Assembly: GCA_944387485.1 (NCBI GenBank)
Contig: CALXFC010000005.1
Location: 1 to 33,543 of the forward strand
Direction of reading: 5' to 3'
DNA: 33,543 nt
From: an uncultured Clostridia bacterium
GTDB taxonomy: Bacteria; Bacillota; Clostridia; TANB77; CAG-508
Shown here: one piece after another, positions 23,854 through 32,652 of the stretch
How the letters are laid out: each line of letters begins with the position of its first letter
Position numbering within the stretch: the stretch's first letter is position 1
Made by a program: the position numbers and the translations under genes
The notes under the pieces: generated by a model
What the model was told of the DNA's origin: nothing
Databases searched by the model: none
Seen by the model: only the letters and a program-made list of their open reading frames with translations

Positions 23854-24882
23854 CTATGAAATTACTCCCCCACCTAGAACAATACCTTCTTCATCATAAA
23901 AAACTACCGATTGTCCTTTTGTAATTGCTCTTTGTGGTTCGATAAACTCAACTATTACTCCATCATTTTCTTTTCTTGCCACTGCTTTTGCTTCTTTTGC
24001 TCTATAACGAATTTTAGCAAAACATTGAAATTCATTTTCTACCTCTACTTGGAAATTCAAATCTTTTGCAAATAGTTTTTTACTATACAAATCTTCTTCT
24101 TTTCCCACTATTACTTCATTATTTTTATAATCTAAATCTATTACATAAAGCGGATATGAATATGAAATCCCAATTCCTTTTCTTTGACCTATTGTATAAT
24201 TTATAAGACCTTTATGTTTTCCTAGTATTTCTCCTGTTCTTAGTCTAATATTTCCTTCTATTGGCTTTTCTTTCATGTTTTCTAGCAAAAATCTTTGATA
24301 ATCATTATCTTTTATAAAGCATATTTCCTGACTATCTTTCTTTTTTGCAACTTCAAGACCTCTTTCTTTTGCTAAACTTCTTATTTCTTCTTTATTAGCA
24401 TAATCTTGAAGTGGAAATATAATATGAGCAAGTTCTTCTTTTGGAATATTATATAAGAAATACGTTTGGTCTTTTCTTTCTTCTTCTGATTTTTTCAATA
24501 CATATTGGTTATATGTTTTAGAATATTCTATCCTAGCATAATGTCCAGTTGCAATATAATCACAACCTAATTCTTTTGCTTTGTCATAAAATATCCCAAA
24601 TTTCATTTTTTTATTACATTCTACACATGGATTAGGAGTTCTTGCTATTTTATATTCTTCTATGAATTTTTGAATAACATAGCAATTAAATTCTTTTTTA
24701 AAATCAAAAGTATAATAAGGTATTTTTAAAGTTTCACATACTTTTTTTGCATCTTCTACTGCTTTTTTATCTTCCTCATAAAGTATCATTGTACAACCTA
24801 TTACCTCATAACCTTTTTCCTGTAAAAGCATAGCTGATACTGAACTATCTACTCCACCACTCATTCCTAATAATACTTTCAT
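23854..24882 (-). CDS. mnmA: tRNA-specific 2-thiouridylase MnmA
   Basis: MnmA makes s2U34 in tRNAs for Lys, Glu and Gln. The PP-loop MSGGVDSSV (about 7-15) binds ATP, NPCVECN (Cys86) and SQEICF (Cys188) supply the two catalytic cysteines, and ATGHYARIEY and INYTIGQRKG complete the signature. 342 residues, slightly short but full. It starts 13 nt after the preceding gene with GGAG upstream. As a wobble-base modification enzyme it has no direct link to CGG decoding. Confidence 0.96.
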   Translation of the reverse strand: MKVLLGMSGGVDSSVSAMLLQEKGYEVIGCTMILYEEDKKAVEDAKKVCETLKIPYYTFDFKKEFNCYVIQKFIEEYKIARTPNPCVECNKKMKFGIFYDKAKELGCDYIATGHYARIEYSKTYNQYVLKKSEEERKDQTYFLYNIPKEELAHIIFPLQDYANKEEIRSLAKERGLEVAKKKDSQEICFIKDNDYQRFLLENMKEKPIEGNIRLRTGEILGKHKGLINYTIGQRKGIGISYSYPLYVIDLDYKNNEVIVGKEEDLYSKKLFAKDLNFQVEVENEFQCFAKIRYRAKEAKAVARKENDGVIVEFIEPQRAITKGQSVVFYDEEGIVLGGGVIS

Positions 24883-24895
24883 TAATTACTCCTTT

Positions 24896-26353
24896 TTAAT
24901 CACCTATTGGTGCATAGTGGTCTGTAACTATTTCTCTATCACTTGAGAAATTTATTATTTCCATATCTAATAAATTTTTATATTCTTCATATTTTTCTTC
25001 ATTAGTATTTTCTTTATTTTTAAAACCTATTAATATTAAATTTTGTTTTTCTGAGTTTTCTAAATCTCTTACTTTAAATAACTTTACTTCTGGAAACACT
25101 GCTTTATATGTTGCATATTCATATTTAATAAAATCGTCATCTTCACCTTCTAAACTAGAAATTATATTTGTAATTACCATACCATTATCATTTAAAGTAT
25201 TTTTTGCCCTTTGTAACGCTTCATATGTTGTAAGTTCAAAAGGTGCATTTAATCCTTTAAATGCATCTATTAATACAGTATCATATTTATTTTCTGTACT
25301 ATTTAAAAAACTTCTACCATCTTGATGATAATTTTTAAGTCTAGGATTATTTATATCTAATCCAAATTGACTTTGTGCAAGTTCTGTCATTTTTTCATCT
25401 ATTTCTACTACATCTATTGTTTTATCTTGATATTTATTCAAGTAATATGTTGGATATGTATATGCTGCTCCACCTATCATAAGTGTACTTGTAGCATCTT
25501 TGTTATAGTAATCAAACAAATCATAATAATAAAGATAAGTTGCTCCCATTTCATTTGTTTCTTGATTTATATATGATTCTAAACCTGTATCTACTTGCAT
25601 TGTTTTATAATTTATATCTCCTGCAGATACATTTTTTATCCATATTCTGCTATATTCTGAATCCACATCTTCTATAATGTCTGGATTATTTTTCTCAAAT
25701 ATAAGTTTTCCATAATAATTAAGTCCTATTAAAACAAGTAAACATACTATCATACAAGCGCAATATTTTATATTTTTATTATCAAACATCATAAATGATA
25801 ATATAAATAGTACTATTGTTAATATTAGTATAAGCATCCTAACACCCAAATTTGGTATTAATAAAAATCCTGCCACAAAAGTACCTACTATACTTCCTAT
25901 TGTTGATAATGATGATATTTTTCCTGATGTTTTACCTATTTCTTCATGTGTTTTATCTTCCAATTTTACTGCAAATGGTGATACCATTGCTAATATAAAG
26001 CTTGGAATTCCAAATACTAATGCTGAGCAAACTATCGCAACAAATACTAATTGGTTTGATAATTCTGATAATGGCTTTACCAAAACTGTTTCCCATATTG
26101 GTATTAAACTCGTAAAAAATGCTCCCACTAATATAAATAAGGATAATAAATTTATATCAGGTCTTTTGTCTGCAATTTTTCCTCCTAACCAATATCCTAT
26201 ACTCATACTAGTTAGCATTATTCCAATAATTGTTGTCCATATTAGATTAGAACTTCCAACATAAGGTGATAAGATTCTTGCTGCTACTAATTCTAAAACC
26301 ATTCCAAGTGCTCCACATAAGAACACTGTTATTTTCATTTTATATTTTTTCAT
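24896..26353 (-). CDS. Membrane-anchored spermidine-synthase-like protein
   Basis: This 485-residue fusion has about seven membrane helices (about 7-215), starting GALGMVLELVAARILSPYVG, and a soluble SpeE-like Rossmann domain (about 225-485). MIGGAAYTYP, VVEIDEKMTELA and LIDAFKG correspond to the SAM-binding GGGDG, the acidic ribose ligand and the aspartate region. The polyamine-binding residues are not clearly conserved, so true aminopropyltransferase activity is uncertain. Proteins with this layout are common and often called polyamine aminopropyltransferase. It lies between aspS and mnmA with short gaps (11 and 13 nt), in one operon. Confidence 0.8.
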   Translation of the reverse strand: MKKYKMKITVFLCGALGMVLELVAARILSPYVGSSNLIWTTIIGIMLTSMSIGYWLGGKIADKRPDINLLSLFILVGAFFTSLIPIWETVLVKPLSELSNQLVFVAIVCSALVFGIPSFILAMVSPFAVKLEDKTHEEIGKTSGKISSLSTIGSIVGTFVAGFLLIPNLGVRMLILILTIVLFILSFMMFDNKNIKYCACMIVCLLVLIGLNYYGKLIFEKNNPDIIEDVDSEYSRIWIKNVSAGDINYKTMQVDTGLESYINQETNEMGATYLYYYDLFDYYNKDATSTLMIGGAAYTYPTYYLNKYQDKTIDVVEIDEKMTELAQSQFGLDINNPRLKNYHQDGRSFLNSTENKYDTVLIDAFKGLNAPFELTTYEALQRAKNTLNDNGMVITNIISSLEGEDDDFIKYEYATYKAVFPEVKLFKVRDLENSEKQNLILIGFKNKENTNEEKYEEYKNLLDMEIINFSSDREIVTDHYAPIGD

Positions 26354-26364
26354 AGGGTCTCCTT

Positions 26365-28116
26365 TTATTCTTTATCTAAATCTAATTTTATATGTACATC
26401 TTTTAATTGTTGTTCTGATACTTTTGATGGTGCTTGCATAAGTAAATCTTTTGCTCTTTTATTTTTTGGAAATGCTATTACTTCTCTTATATTTTGAGAA
26501 TCTGCAATAAGCATTACCATTCTATCTAAACCTGGTGCTGCTCCTGCATGTGGTGGAGCACCGTATTGAAATGCTTTATATAATGCTCCAAATCTATTTT
26601 TTACATCTTCTTCTGTGTATCCTGCTATCTCAAATGCTTTTACCATTATTTCTGGATTATGGTTTCTAACTGCTCCTGATGCCATTTCATATCCATTACA
26701 TACCAAGTCATATTGATATGCTAAAATATCTAGTGGGTCTTTATTTTCTAAAGCTTCTAGTCCTCCTTGTGGCATTGAGAATGGATTATGGTTAAAGTCT
26801 ATTGTTCCTTCATCTGATAATTCATACATTGGAAAATCTACTATAAAACAGAATCTATATGTATCCTTCTCTAATAAGTCTAATCTGTTTCCAAGTTCAA
26901 TTCTAACTAGCCCTGCTATTTTTTGTGCTTGTTTTAATTCATCTCCTATAAAGAATATACTATCACCATTTTTTAATCCATATTCTTTTTCTAGCATTTC
27001 TTTCATTTCATCTGTTATAAATTTTGCAATTCCACCTTGAAGCATTCCTTCTTCATCTAATTTTACCCAAGCTAATCCTTTTGCTCCTACTTCTTCTGTT
27101 TTTGCAAAATCTGTCATTTTATCAAAGAATTTTCTTCCTTGTTTTGCTCCATCAGGTACTATAATTGCTTTTACTGTTTTTCCTTCAAATGCTTTAAAGT
27201 CAGATTTTTCAAACACTTTTGTTACATCTTGAATAATTAATGGATTTCTTAAATCTGGTTTATCTATTCCGTATTTTTCCATAGCTTCTTTATATGGAAT
27301 TCGTACAAATGGTCCTTCATCTACTTTCCAATTCGTAAACTTTTTAAATGTATATGGTACTACTTCTTCTATTACTTTAAATACATCTTCTTGAGTTGCA
27401 AAACTCATTTCAAAGTCTAATTGATAAAATTCTCCTGGTGCTCTATCTGCTCTTGGGTCTTCATCTCTAAAGCATGGTGCTATTTGATAATATTTATTAA
27501 ATCCTGCAAGCATTAACAATTGTTTAAATTGTTGTGGTGCTTGTGGAAGTGCATAAAATTCTCCTGGATTTAATCTACTAGGTACTAGATAATCTCTTGC
27601 ACCTTCTGGTGATGAATTTCCAAGTATTGGTGTTTGTATTTCTGTAAATCCTAATTCATCCATTTTATTTCTCAATGCCTTCATTATTTTTGAACGAAGT
27701 AAAATATTATTGTGTAATTTTTCATTTCTTAAATCTAAAAATCTATATTCTAATCTTAAATCTTCTCTTACTTCTTGATTTGTATTTATTTCAAAAGGAA
27801 GTACATTTTTACATTTTCCAAGCATTTCTATTTTCTTCGCTACTACTTCTATTTCTCCTGTTGGAATTTTTAAATTTTTACTACTTCTTTCCACAACTTG
27901 TCCCACTATGTGGATACAACTTTCTGTAGAATAATTTTTTATTTGTTCTTCTAACTTCTCATCATTTATTACTATTTGTGTTATTCCTTCTTCATCTCTT
28001 AAATCTATAAATACCATTCCACCTAAGTTTCTTATTTTTTGTATCCATCCTGCTAGTTCTACTTCTTCATTTACATTATTTATATTTAATTCTCCACATG
28101 TTTTTGTTCTATACAT
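26365..28116 (-). CDS. aspS: Aspartyl-tRNA synthetase
   Basis: This class II synthetase charges tRNA-Asp. The bacterial form is complete at 583 residues: an N-terminal OB anticodon-binding domain (about 1-105), motif 1 around LRNKMDELGFTEIQTP, motif 2 FRDEDPRADR, the inserted GAD domain (about 290-410) and motif 3 GAAPGLDRMVML. Whether it is discriminating or also charges tRNA-Asn cannot be told here. It has its own promoter at 28,152 and leads an operon with the SpeE-like gene and mnmA. Confidence 0.97.
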   Translation of the reverse strand: MYRTKTCGELNINNVNEEVELAGWIQKIRNLGGMVFIDLRDEEGITQIVINDEKLEEQIKNYSTESCIHIVGQVVERSSKNLKIPTGEIEVVAKKIEMLGKCKNVLPFEINTNQEVREDLRLEYRFLDLRNEKLHNNILLRSKIMKALRNKMDELGFTEIQTPILGNSSPEGARDYLVPSRLNPGEFYALPQAPQQFKQLLMLAGFNKYYQIAPCFRDEDPRADRAPGEFYQLDFEMSFATQEDVFKVIEEVVPYTFKKFTNWKVDEGPFVRIPYKEAMEKYGIDKPDLRNPLIIQDVTKVFEKSDFKAFEGKTVKAIIVPDGAKQGRKFFDKMTDFAKTEEVGAKGLAWVKLDEEGMLQGGIAKFITDEMKEMLEKEYGLKNGDSIFFIGDELKQAQKIAGLVRIELGNRLDLLEKDTYRFCFIVDFPMYELSDEGTIDFNHNPFSMPQGGLEALENKDPLDILAYQYDLVCNGYEMASGAVRNHNPEIMVKAFEIAGYTEEDVKNRFGALYKAFQYGAPPHAGAAPGLDRMVMLIADSQNIREVIAFPKNKRAKDLLMQAPSKVSEQQLKDVHIKLDLDKE

Positions 28117-28151
28117 TTTCTTCTCCCTCTTTTTCCTTTTTTAACTATTAT

Positions 28152-28180
28152 ATAATACCACACAATATTGTAAATATCAA
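28152..28180 (-). promoter_or_regulatory. Sigma-A promoter of aspS
   Basis: TTGATA (28175-28180), a 17-nt spacer and TATTAT (28152-28157) lie about 35 nt upstream of the aspS ATG. The leader is too short for a T-box riboswitch. Confidence 0.6.
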
Positions 28181-28189
28181 CACTTTCGA

Positions 28190-28380
28190 CGTTTAAAAGG
28201 AAAAAAATAAAACTGAAATTCAGTTCTATTTTTTAATTTTCTGTTCTTTCTCATATTCTATAACTTTTATCTTCTCATAATCTTCCTTATTCCAAATCTA
28301 TCATATTAGATTTCTCATCTTGTTTATTATACATACTCTTTTTATTTATGTCAAAATATAAGGATTATATCTCAAGATGT
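28190..28380. other. Gene-poor spacer with a possible minus-strand gene remnant
   Basis: The aspS-HD-GYP gap of 371 nt holds the aspS promoter, a weak hairpin (AACTG/CAGTT, about 28212-28226) and a minus-strand stretch about 28232-28292. That stretch reads KEDYEKIKVIEYEKEQKIKK and a stop, bounded upstream by further stops. It looks like the tail of a decayed gene, followed by the hairpin and a T run that could have been its terminator. I see no intact gene. Confidence 0.3.
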
Positions 28381-28420
28381 GTCCCAAATTGTCCAAAAAT
28401 GGGCAATTGAGAAACGTCCC
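28381..28420. repeat. 40-bp dispersed hairpin repeat, copy 2
   Basis: It differs from the copy at 20941-20980 at two adjacent positions, where GGGCAATTTG is replaced by GGGCAATTGA. That shortens the potential stem. It lies about 70 nt upstream of the HD-GYP gene, in the same orientation as copy 1. Confidence 0.8.
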
Positions 28421-28487
28421 CAATTTACTTGAAATTTTATTAATTTAATGTTATTATAAATTTAATTTTAGTACAGGAGATAAAAAT

Positions 28488-29435
28488 ATGTATAAAGAAA
28501 CTTTTGATTTTTATGATAGATCAAGCTTAAAATCTTATAACTTAGACCAAACAATGAAATATCAACTTAACATGTTAGATAGGTTAGATGTTTTTACAAG
28601 AAAACATTGCGAAAATGTGGGGGATTTAACTTGTAGATTATGCCAACATTTACATTGTAATAAAGGCTTCACAGAATATTGTACTATTTGTGGGTATCTT
28701 CATGATATTGGTAAACAATTTATTCCACCTTCAATTTTACAAAAACCTGGAAAACTTACAGATGAAGAATTTGAAGTTATGAAAACTCATACTACTATTG
28801 GTTATAAAATGTGCATGGATGACTTAAAACTAAGACCTTATGCAGTAGGACCATATTGTCATCATGAAGCTTTAGATGGTTCTGGATACCCAAGAGGTTT
28901 GACCAAAAAAGATATTCCTTATGAAGCTCAAATTATTCGTGTTGCTGATGAATATGATGCTATTGTAAGTAAACGTCAATATAAATCACATATTGGTATT
29001 TCTGATACTTTGAAAATTTTAATTGAAAATACTAAGCCACATGAACAAATAAATAAATCAGATGCATTATCTGTTGTTGCAGAAAACACAAAACTTGGAA
29101 AAAATAATGCTGCGATTGTTCGCGTACTTTTTAAAGTTGTTATTGAAGATATTGAATATGAAATTTTTCTTACTCAAAGCTATGTTGATGATTTAAAAGA
29201 AGAATTAAAAAGATTAAAACAAGTTGAAAAATACAAAATTGCAATGGATAAAGCAAAAAAAGAAACAGATAAAAATTATTATTTAGAAGGCATGAAAATG
29301 CTTCTTAAGAATAACGAAACTCCAGAAAATTTCCAATCTGCTTACGAAGAATATCAAAAAGCATATGAAAAAAGAAAAGCCATTATAGAAAATTTATATC
29401 ATGAAATTAAAATAATTAAAAAATTAAGAGTTTAA
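28488..29435 (+). CDS. HD-GYP-type phosphohydrolase with a cysteine-rich insert
   Basis: The metal-binding motifs of an HD-GYP domain are present: His40, HDIGK (His72-Asp73), His101, CHHEALDGSGYPRG (His125-His126, with GYP) and VADEYDA. HD-GYP proteins usually hydrolyse cyclic di-GMP or related signals. Between His40 and HDIGK there are six cysteines (41, 49, 52, 57, 65, 68), and two more lie at 109 and 124, which is unusual. The C terminus (about 215-315) is a Lys/Glu-rich, probably helical coiled coil. No sensor, membrane helix or signal peptide is present. AGGAGA precedes the ATG. It is a single gene with a repeat upstream and a strong terminator downstream. Confidence 0.85.
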   Translation: MYKETFDFYDRSSLKSYNLDQTMKYQLNMLDRLDVFTRKHCENVGDLTCRLCQHLHCNKGFTEYCTICGYLHDIGKQFIPPSILQKPGKLTDEEFEVMKTHTTIGYKMCMDDLKLRPYAVGPYCHHEALDGSGYPRGLTKKDIPYEAQIIRVADEYDAIVSKRQYKSHIGISDTLKILIENTKPHEQINKSDALSVVAENTKLGKNNAAIVRVLFKVVIEDIEYEIFLTQSYVDDLKEELKRLKQVEKYKIAMDKAKKETDKNYYLEGMKMLLKNNETPENFQSAYEEYQKAYEKRKAIIENLYHEIKIIKKLRV

Positions 29436-29463
29436 TAGGGCAACTAAACTTGCCCTATTTTTT
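29434..29463 (+). terminator. Intrinsic terminator between the HD-GYP gene and ndoA
   Basis: AATAGGGCAA and TTGCCCTATT form a perfect 10-bp stem (29434-29443 with 29450-29459) with a 6-nt loop and TTTT. It serves the HD-GYP gene; on the minus strand it may also stop the ndoA transcript. Confidence 0.85.
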
Positions 29464-29814
29464 CTATTCATCTAGCCCGAAACTTACACCTAAAGCATTA
29501 TTTACTTTATCTATTATTTTTTCATCATCAATATGACCTATTCTTTCTTTTAATCTACTTTTATCGATTGTTCTTATCTGTTCTGCTAAAACTACGGAAT
29601 TACTTTTCAATCCACAAGATTTTGAATCAATTTCTATATGTGTGGGTAATTTTGTTTTACCTGTTTGAGACGTTATTGCTGCTGCAATGACTGTTGGACT
29701 ATATTTATTCCCTAGGTCATTTTGTATGATTAACACTGGTCTAATTCCTCCTTGTTCTGAACCAACTACCGGACTTAAATCAGCATAAAACATATCGCCT
29801 CTTTTTATTTGCAT
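29464..29814 (-). CDS. ndoA: mRNA interferase NdoA/MazF
   Basis: MazF-family endoribonuclease of the NdoA (EndoA) type. [20 protein letters not shown] and [21 protein letters not shown] are the conserved SH3-like barrel core. TKLPTHIEI and [16 protein letters not shown] match the NdoA C-terminal half. I start at ATG 29814 with AGGAGTG 6 nt upstream, rather than at a GTG three codons earlier. 116 residues. In Bacillus the antitoxin gene precedes it; here the 62-nt gap upstream cannot hold one and the neighbour is a lipoprotein-like gene. Confidence 0.93.
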   Translation of the reverse strand: MQIKRGDMFYADLSPVVGSEQGGIRPVLIIQNDLGNKYSPTVIAAAITSQTGKTKLPTHIEIDSKSCGLKSNSVVLAEQIRTIDKSRLKERIGHIDDEKIIDKVNNALGVSFGLDE

Positions 29815-29876
29815 ATTCTTCACTCCTAATATTACTATATTGTCAAGTATGGTTGTTTTTTGAAGTAAAAAATAGT

Positions 29877-30485
29877 TTATTTACTATTTACATTCACCTC
29901 TCTATATAATATGTAAACAGCATTTTTTTTGTTAGTATCATTTATTTCTAATCTTGTTGGCATTCCTGTTTTTTTATTTATGTACAAATTTTTTTCTATT
30001 TTTGAATCATTCTTACTTGTAGTTTCCATTCTTATTTCATCTGCACTTTCTTTATATTTTGAATAATTGCTTTCTTTATAGTCACTTATAAAGCTATTTA
30101 AATCTAAATGATTCTCAGATAAATATTCATAGTTTTCAAAGATAGATACAAGATTTAAATTTGTATTTTCTAATTTCAACTCTCCTTCTTTTTTGATTAT
30201 TTTTACACCTTTTATATTGCTTGGTTCTAATACTTCTTGATAACTATCTTCTTCATTATTATATATTTGTTTTATTACATACTTATTTTCATTTTTATTA
30301 CTTTTTACATCTACTTCTATTACAGCTTCATATGTTTTCATATTTAATATATTTTCTACCACTTCTTGACTACTTTTATTATTTCCAGTTTTTAAATTTT
30401 TAGTCATTAAAAAACAACAAATTAAAAAAACTATTAATATTAGAATACCAATACAACAAGCAAATATAATCTTTTTATTTTTCAA
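29877..30485 (-). CDS. GerS/LolA-like lipoprotein or membrane-anchored protein
   Basis: Residues 1-28 form a membrane segment containing cysteines (CCIG, ICCFL). It could be a signal anchor, or a lipobox-like site if processed. The rest shows the LolA-like pattern of GerS-related proteins: [53 protein letters not shown] and a late [12 protein letters not shown]. GerS in Clostridioides is needed for spore cortex modification and germination; a related role here is inference. The start is TTG (30483-30485) with GGGGGGA upstream. It follows the dusB terminator and precedes ndoA. Confidence 0.6.
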   Translation of the reverse strand: MKNKKIIFACCIGILILIVFLICCFLMTKNLKTGNNKSSQEVVENILNMKTYEAVIEVDVKSNKNENKYVIKQIYNNEEDSYQEVLEPSNIKGVKIIKKEGELKLENTNLNLVSIFENYEYLSENHLDLNSFISDYKESNYSKYKESADEIRMETTSKNDSKIEKNLYINKKTGMPTRLEINDTNKKNAVYILYREVNVNSK

Positions 30486-30502
30486 AAAAATCCCCCCAAA
30501 AT

Positions 30503-30532
30503 AAAAAAGTAATGGATAGTTTAATCCACTAC
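30503..30532 (-). terminator. Intrinsic terminator after dusB
   Basis: GTAGTGGAT and ATCCATTAC form a 9-bp stem with one wobble (30524-30532 with 30509-30517), followed by six T. Read-through would be needed for the gerS-like gene if it lacks its own promoter. Confidence 0.75.
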
Positions 30533-30541
30533 ATTTTTATT

Positions 30542-31516
30542 CTAAAGAGTTTTAAAATATTCTTCTAAACTTTTTACTAGTTCTTCTTTACTTTCTATTT
30601 TATTCATTCTGTTTCTAAATTCACTAGAATTTTTTAAGTTTTTTGTATACCATGAAATATGTTTTCTTAGTTCTTTTACTGCGACCTCTTCTCCTTTTTC
30701 TTTTACTGCTAATTCTATATGTTTTTCAATGACTCTTAATTTTTCTTCATTTGAAGGAGGTGGCAATTTTTTTCCTGTTTCTAAATAATATTTTATATTT
30801 CTAAAAATCCAAGGATTTCCAAAACTTCCTCTTCCTATCATTATTCCATCTACACCTGTATACTCAAACATTCTATATGCTGACTCTTCATCTACTACAT
30901 CACCATTCCCTATAACTGGTATGTTTACACTTTCTTTTACTTTTTTTATAATATCTAAATCTGCTTTTCCTGTATAATATTCACTTCTTGTTCTTCCATG
31001 TACTGTTATCGCAGATATCCCAACTTCTTCTGCTATTTTTGCTACTTCTACTGCTACTACATGGTCTTTGTCCCAGCCTTTTCTAATCTTAACTGTTACA
31101 GGAACTTTGGCTACTTTTACTACTGCCTCCATTATACTTTTTGCTTTTTCTAAATCTAATAATAATCTACTTCCATCTCCATTTTTTACAACTTTAGGAG
31201 CAGGGCATCCCATATTTATATCTATTATATTTGCAAATTTATTCATATATTCACAAGCATATTCCATACTTTCTTCATCACTTCCAAATATTTGGAAGCT
31301 TATTGGCCTTTTTTCTCCTTCTGTATTAAATAGTCTTTTTGTTTTTTCATCGTTATGAAACATTGCTCTTGAGCTTGCCATTTCTGTACATACCATTCCT
31401 GGTCCAAATTCTTTACATATAACACGAAAAGGCAGGTTCGTAACACCTGCCATAGGAGCTAGTATTAAATTATTTTCTAATTCTACATTTCCTATTTTTA
31501 ATTTATGTAAGTACAT
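30542..31516 (-). CDS. dusB: tRNA-dihydrouridine synthase DusB
   Basis: This FMN-dependent enzyme reduces uridines in the D loop of tRNA. Motifs are LAPMAGVTNLPFR (about 20-32), TEMASSRA, DINMGCPAPKVVKNGDGSRL (catalytic Cys about 104), KIRKGWD, VHGRTRSEYYTGKAD, GNGDV and MIGRGSFGNPW. 324 residues, typical. GGAG before the ATG. It is 13 nt after rodA, in the minD-minE-rodA-dusB run. Confidence 0.96.
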   Translation of the reverse strand: MYLHKLKIGNVELENNLILAPMAGVTNLPFRVICKEFGPGMVCTEMASSRAMFHNDEKTKRLFNTEGEKRPISFQIFGSDEESMEYACEYMNKFANIIDINMGCPAPKVVKNGDGSRLLLDLEKAKSIMEAVVKVAKVPVTVKIRKGWDKDHVVAVEVAKIAEEVGISAITVHGRTRSEYYTGKADLDIIKKVKESVNIPVIGNGDVVDEESAYRMFEYTGVDGIMIGRGSFGNPWIFRNIKYYLETGKKLPPPSNEEKLRVIEKHIELAVKEKGEEVAVKELRKHISWYTKNLKNSSEFRNRMNKIESKEELVKSLEEYFKTL

Positions 31517-31529
31517 TTTTATCTCCTAA

Positions 31530-32636
31530 TTATTTTACAAATATAGTCTTCTGTCTTTTACTACTAATATTTAATAATATTCCTACTAATATAAAGTTTG
31601 TTATTAATGAACTTCCTCCATAACTTATAAATGGAAGTGGCACTCCTGTTATTGGTAATAGCCCCATTACCATTCCTATATTTTCTACAACATGAAATAG
31701 AAATATTCCAGTTATTCCTGTTGCTATTAACGAACCCGCTTCGTCTTTTGCTGTTTTTGCTACGTATAAACTTTTGGTTATTAACAGTACATATAATATT
31801 ACAACTGTTCCTGCTACTATAAATCCCATTTCTTCTCCTACAACAGCAAAGATGAAGTCTGTTGATTTTGGATACAAATAACCTAATTGTGTTTGATTAC
31901 CTTTTAACAATCCCATTCCAGTAAGCCCTCCTGCTCCAATTGCTATTTTAGATTGTATGATATTGTATCCTGCTCCTCTTGGATCTGATTCTGGATTTAA
32001 GAATATATCTATTCTTTGTTTTGCATGTTCTGGTAATATAAAATTATATATTAATGGCACTGATATAATTATTAATATTATTGTTGCTATTATATATTTT
32101 TTGTCTATTCCTGCTGCAATTACCATTAATGCTGCTGCTACAATAAACGCTGCTGCTGTTCCGAAGTCTGGCTGTTTTATAATTAATAATATTGGCACTC
32201 CCAAAATTGCAAGTAATATTAATAATCTTGTTGGTCTATTTATCTCTTCTTTTCCTCTTTCTTGTATTCTATTTATTGCTAATGTTAAAAATAAAATTAC
32301 AAATATTTTTGCGAACTCTCCTGGTTGAAAAGAGAAAAAACCTATATCAAACCAGCTAGTCGCTCCATTTATTTCTGGTGTAAATAATACTCCTATTAAC
32401 AATAATATAAACAGTCCATATAAAACAGGTGATATTTTTACTAAAGTTTCATAATCTATTATCATTACACCTATCATTATTATTATACTTACAACAAACC
32501 ATATACATTGCTTATTAAATTCATCATGTTCTGTTTCATTAGTTGCAGAAAATAGTGCAATTAATCCAATGATACAAAGGATAACTGCAACTATTAATAT
32601 AGTCCATTCTACATTTTTTAATTCTCTCTTCCTCAT
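31530..32636 (-). CDS. rodA: SEDS glycosyltransferase RodA
   Basis: RodA is the elongasome lipid II polymerase. The multi-pass protein has INGATSWFDIGFFSFQPGEFAKI, KQPDFGTA, PRGAGYNIIQSKIAIGAGGLTGMG, YLYPKSTDFIFAVVGEEMG and PLPFISYGGSSLI. 368 residues. In SYGGSS the glycines are plain GGA codons with no CGG, in contrast to ftsW in this window. It directly follows minE, a common order for rodA in clostridia (minCDE-rodA). Confidence 0.95.
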   Translation of the reverse strand: MRKRELKNVEWTILIVAVILCIIGLIALFSATNETEHDEFNKQCIWFVVSIIIMIGVMIIDYETLVKISPVLYGLFILLLIGVLFTPEINGATSWFDIGFFSFQPGEFAKIFVILFLTLAINRIQERGKEEINRPTRLLILLAILGVPILLIIKQPDFGTAAAFIVAAALMVIAAGIDKKYIIATIILIIISVPLIYNFILPEHAKQRIDIFLNPESDPRGAGYNIIQSKIAIGAGGLTGMGLLKGNQTQLGYLYPKSTDFIFAVVGEEMGFIVAGTVVILYVLLITKSLYVAKTAKDEAGSLIATGITGIFLFHVVENIGMVMGLLPITGVPLPFISYGGSSLITNFILVGILLNISSKRQKTIFVK

Positions 32637-32652
32637 TAAACCACTCTTTTTC

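Noticed and set aside
28181..28487. T-box or other riboswitch near aspS
   Set aside because: The predicted aspS leader is only about 35-45 nt, and no T-box motif or specifier structure is visible.
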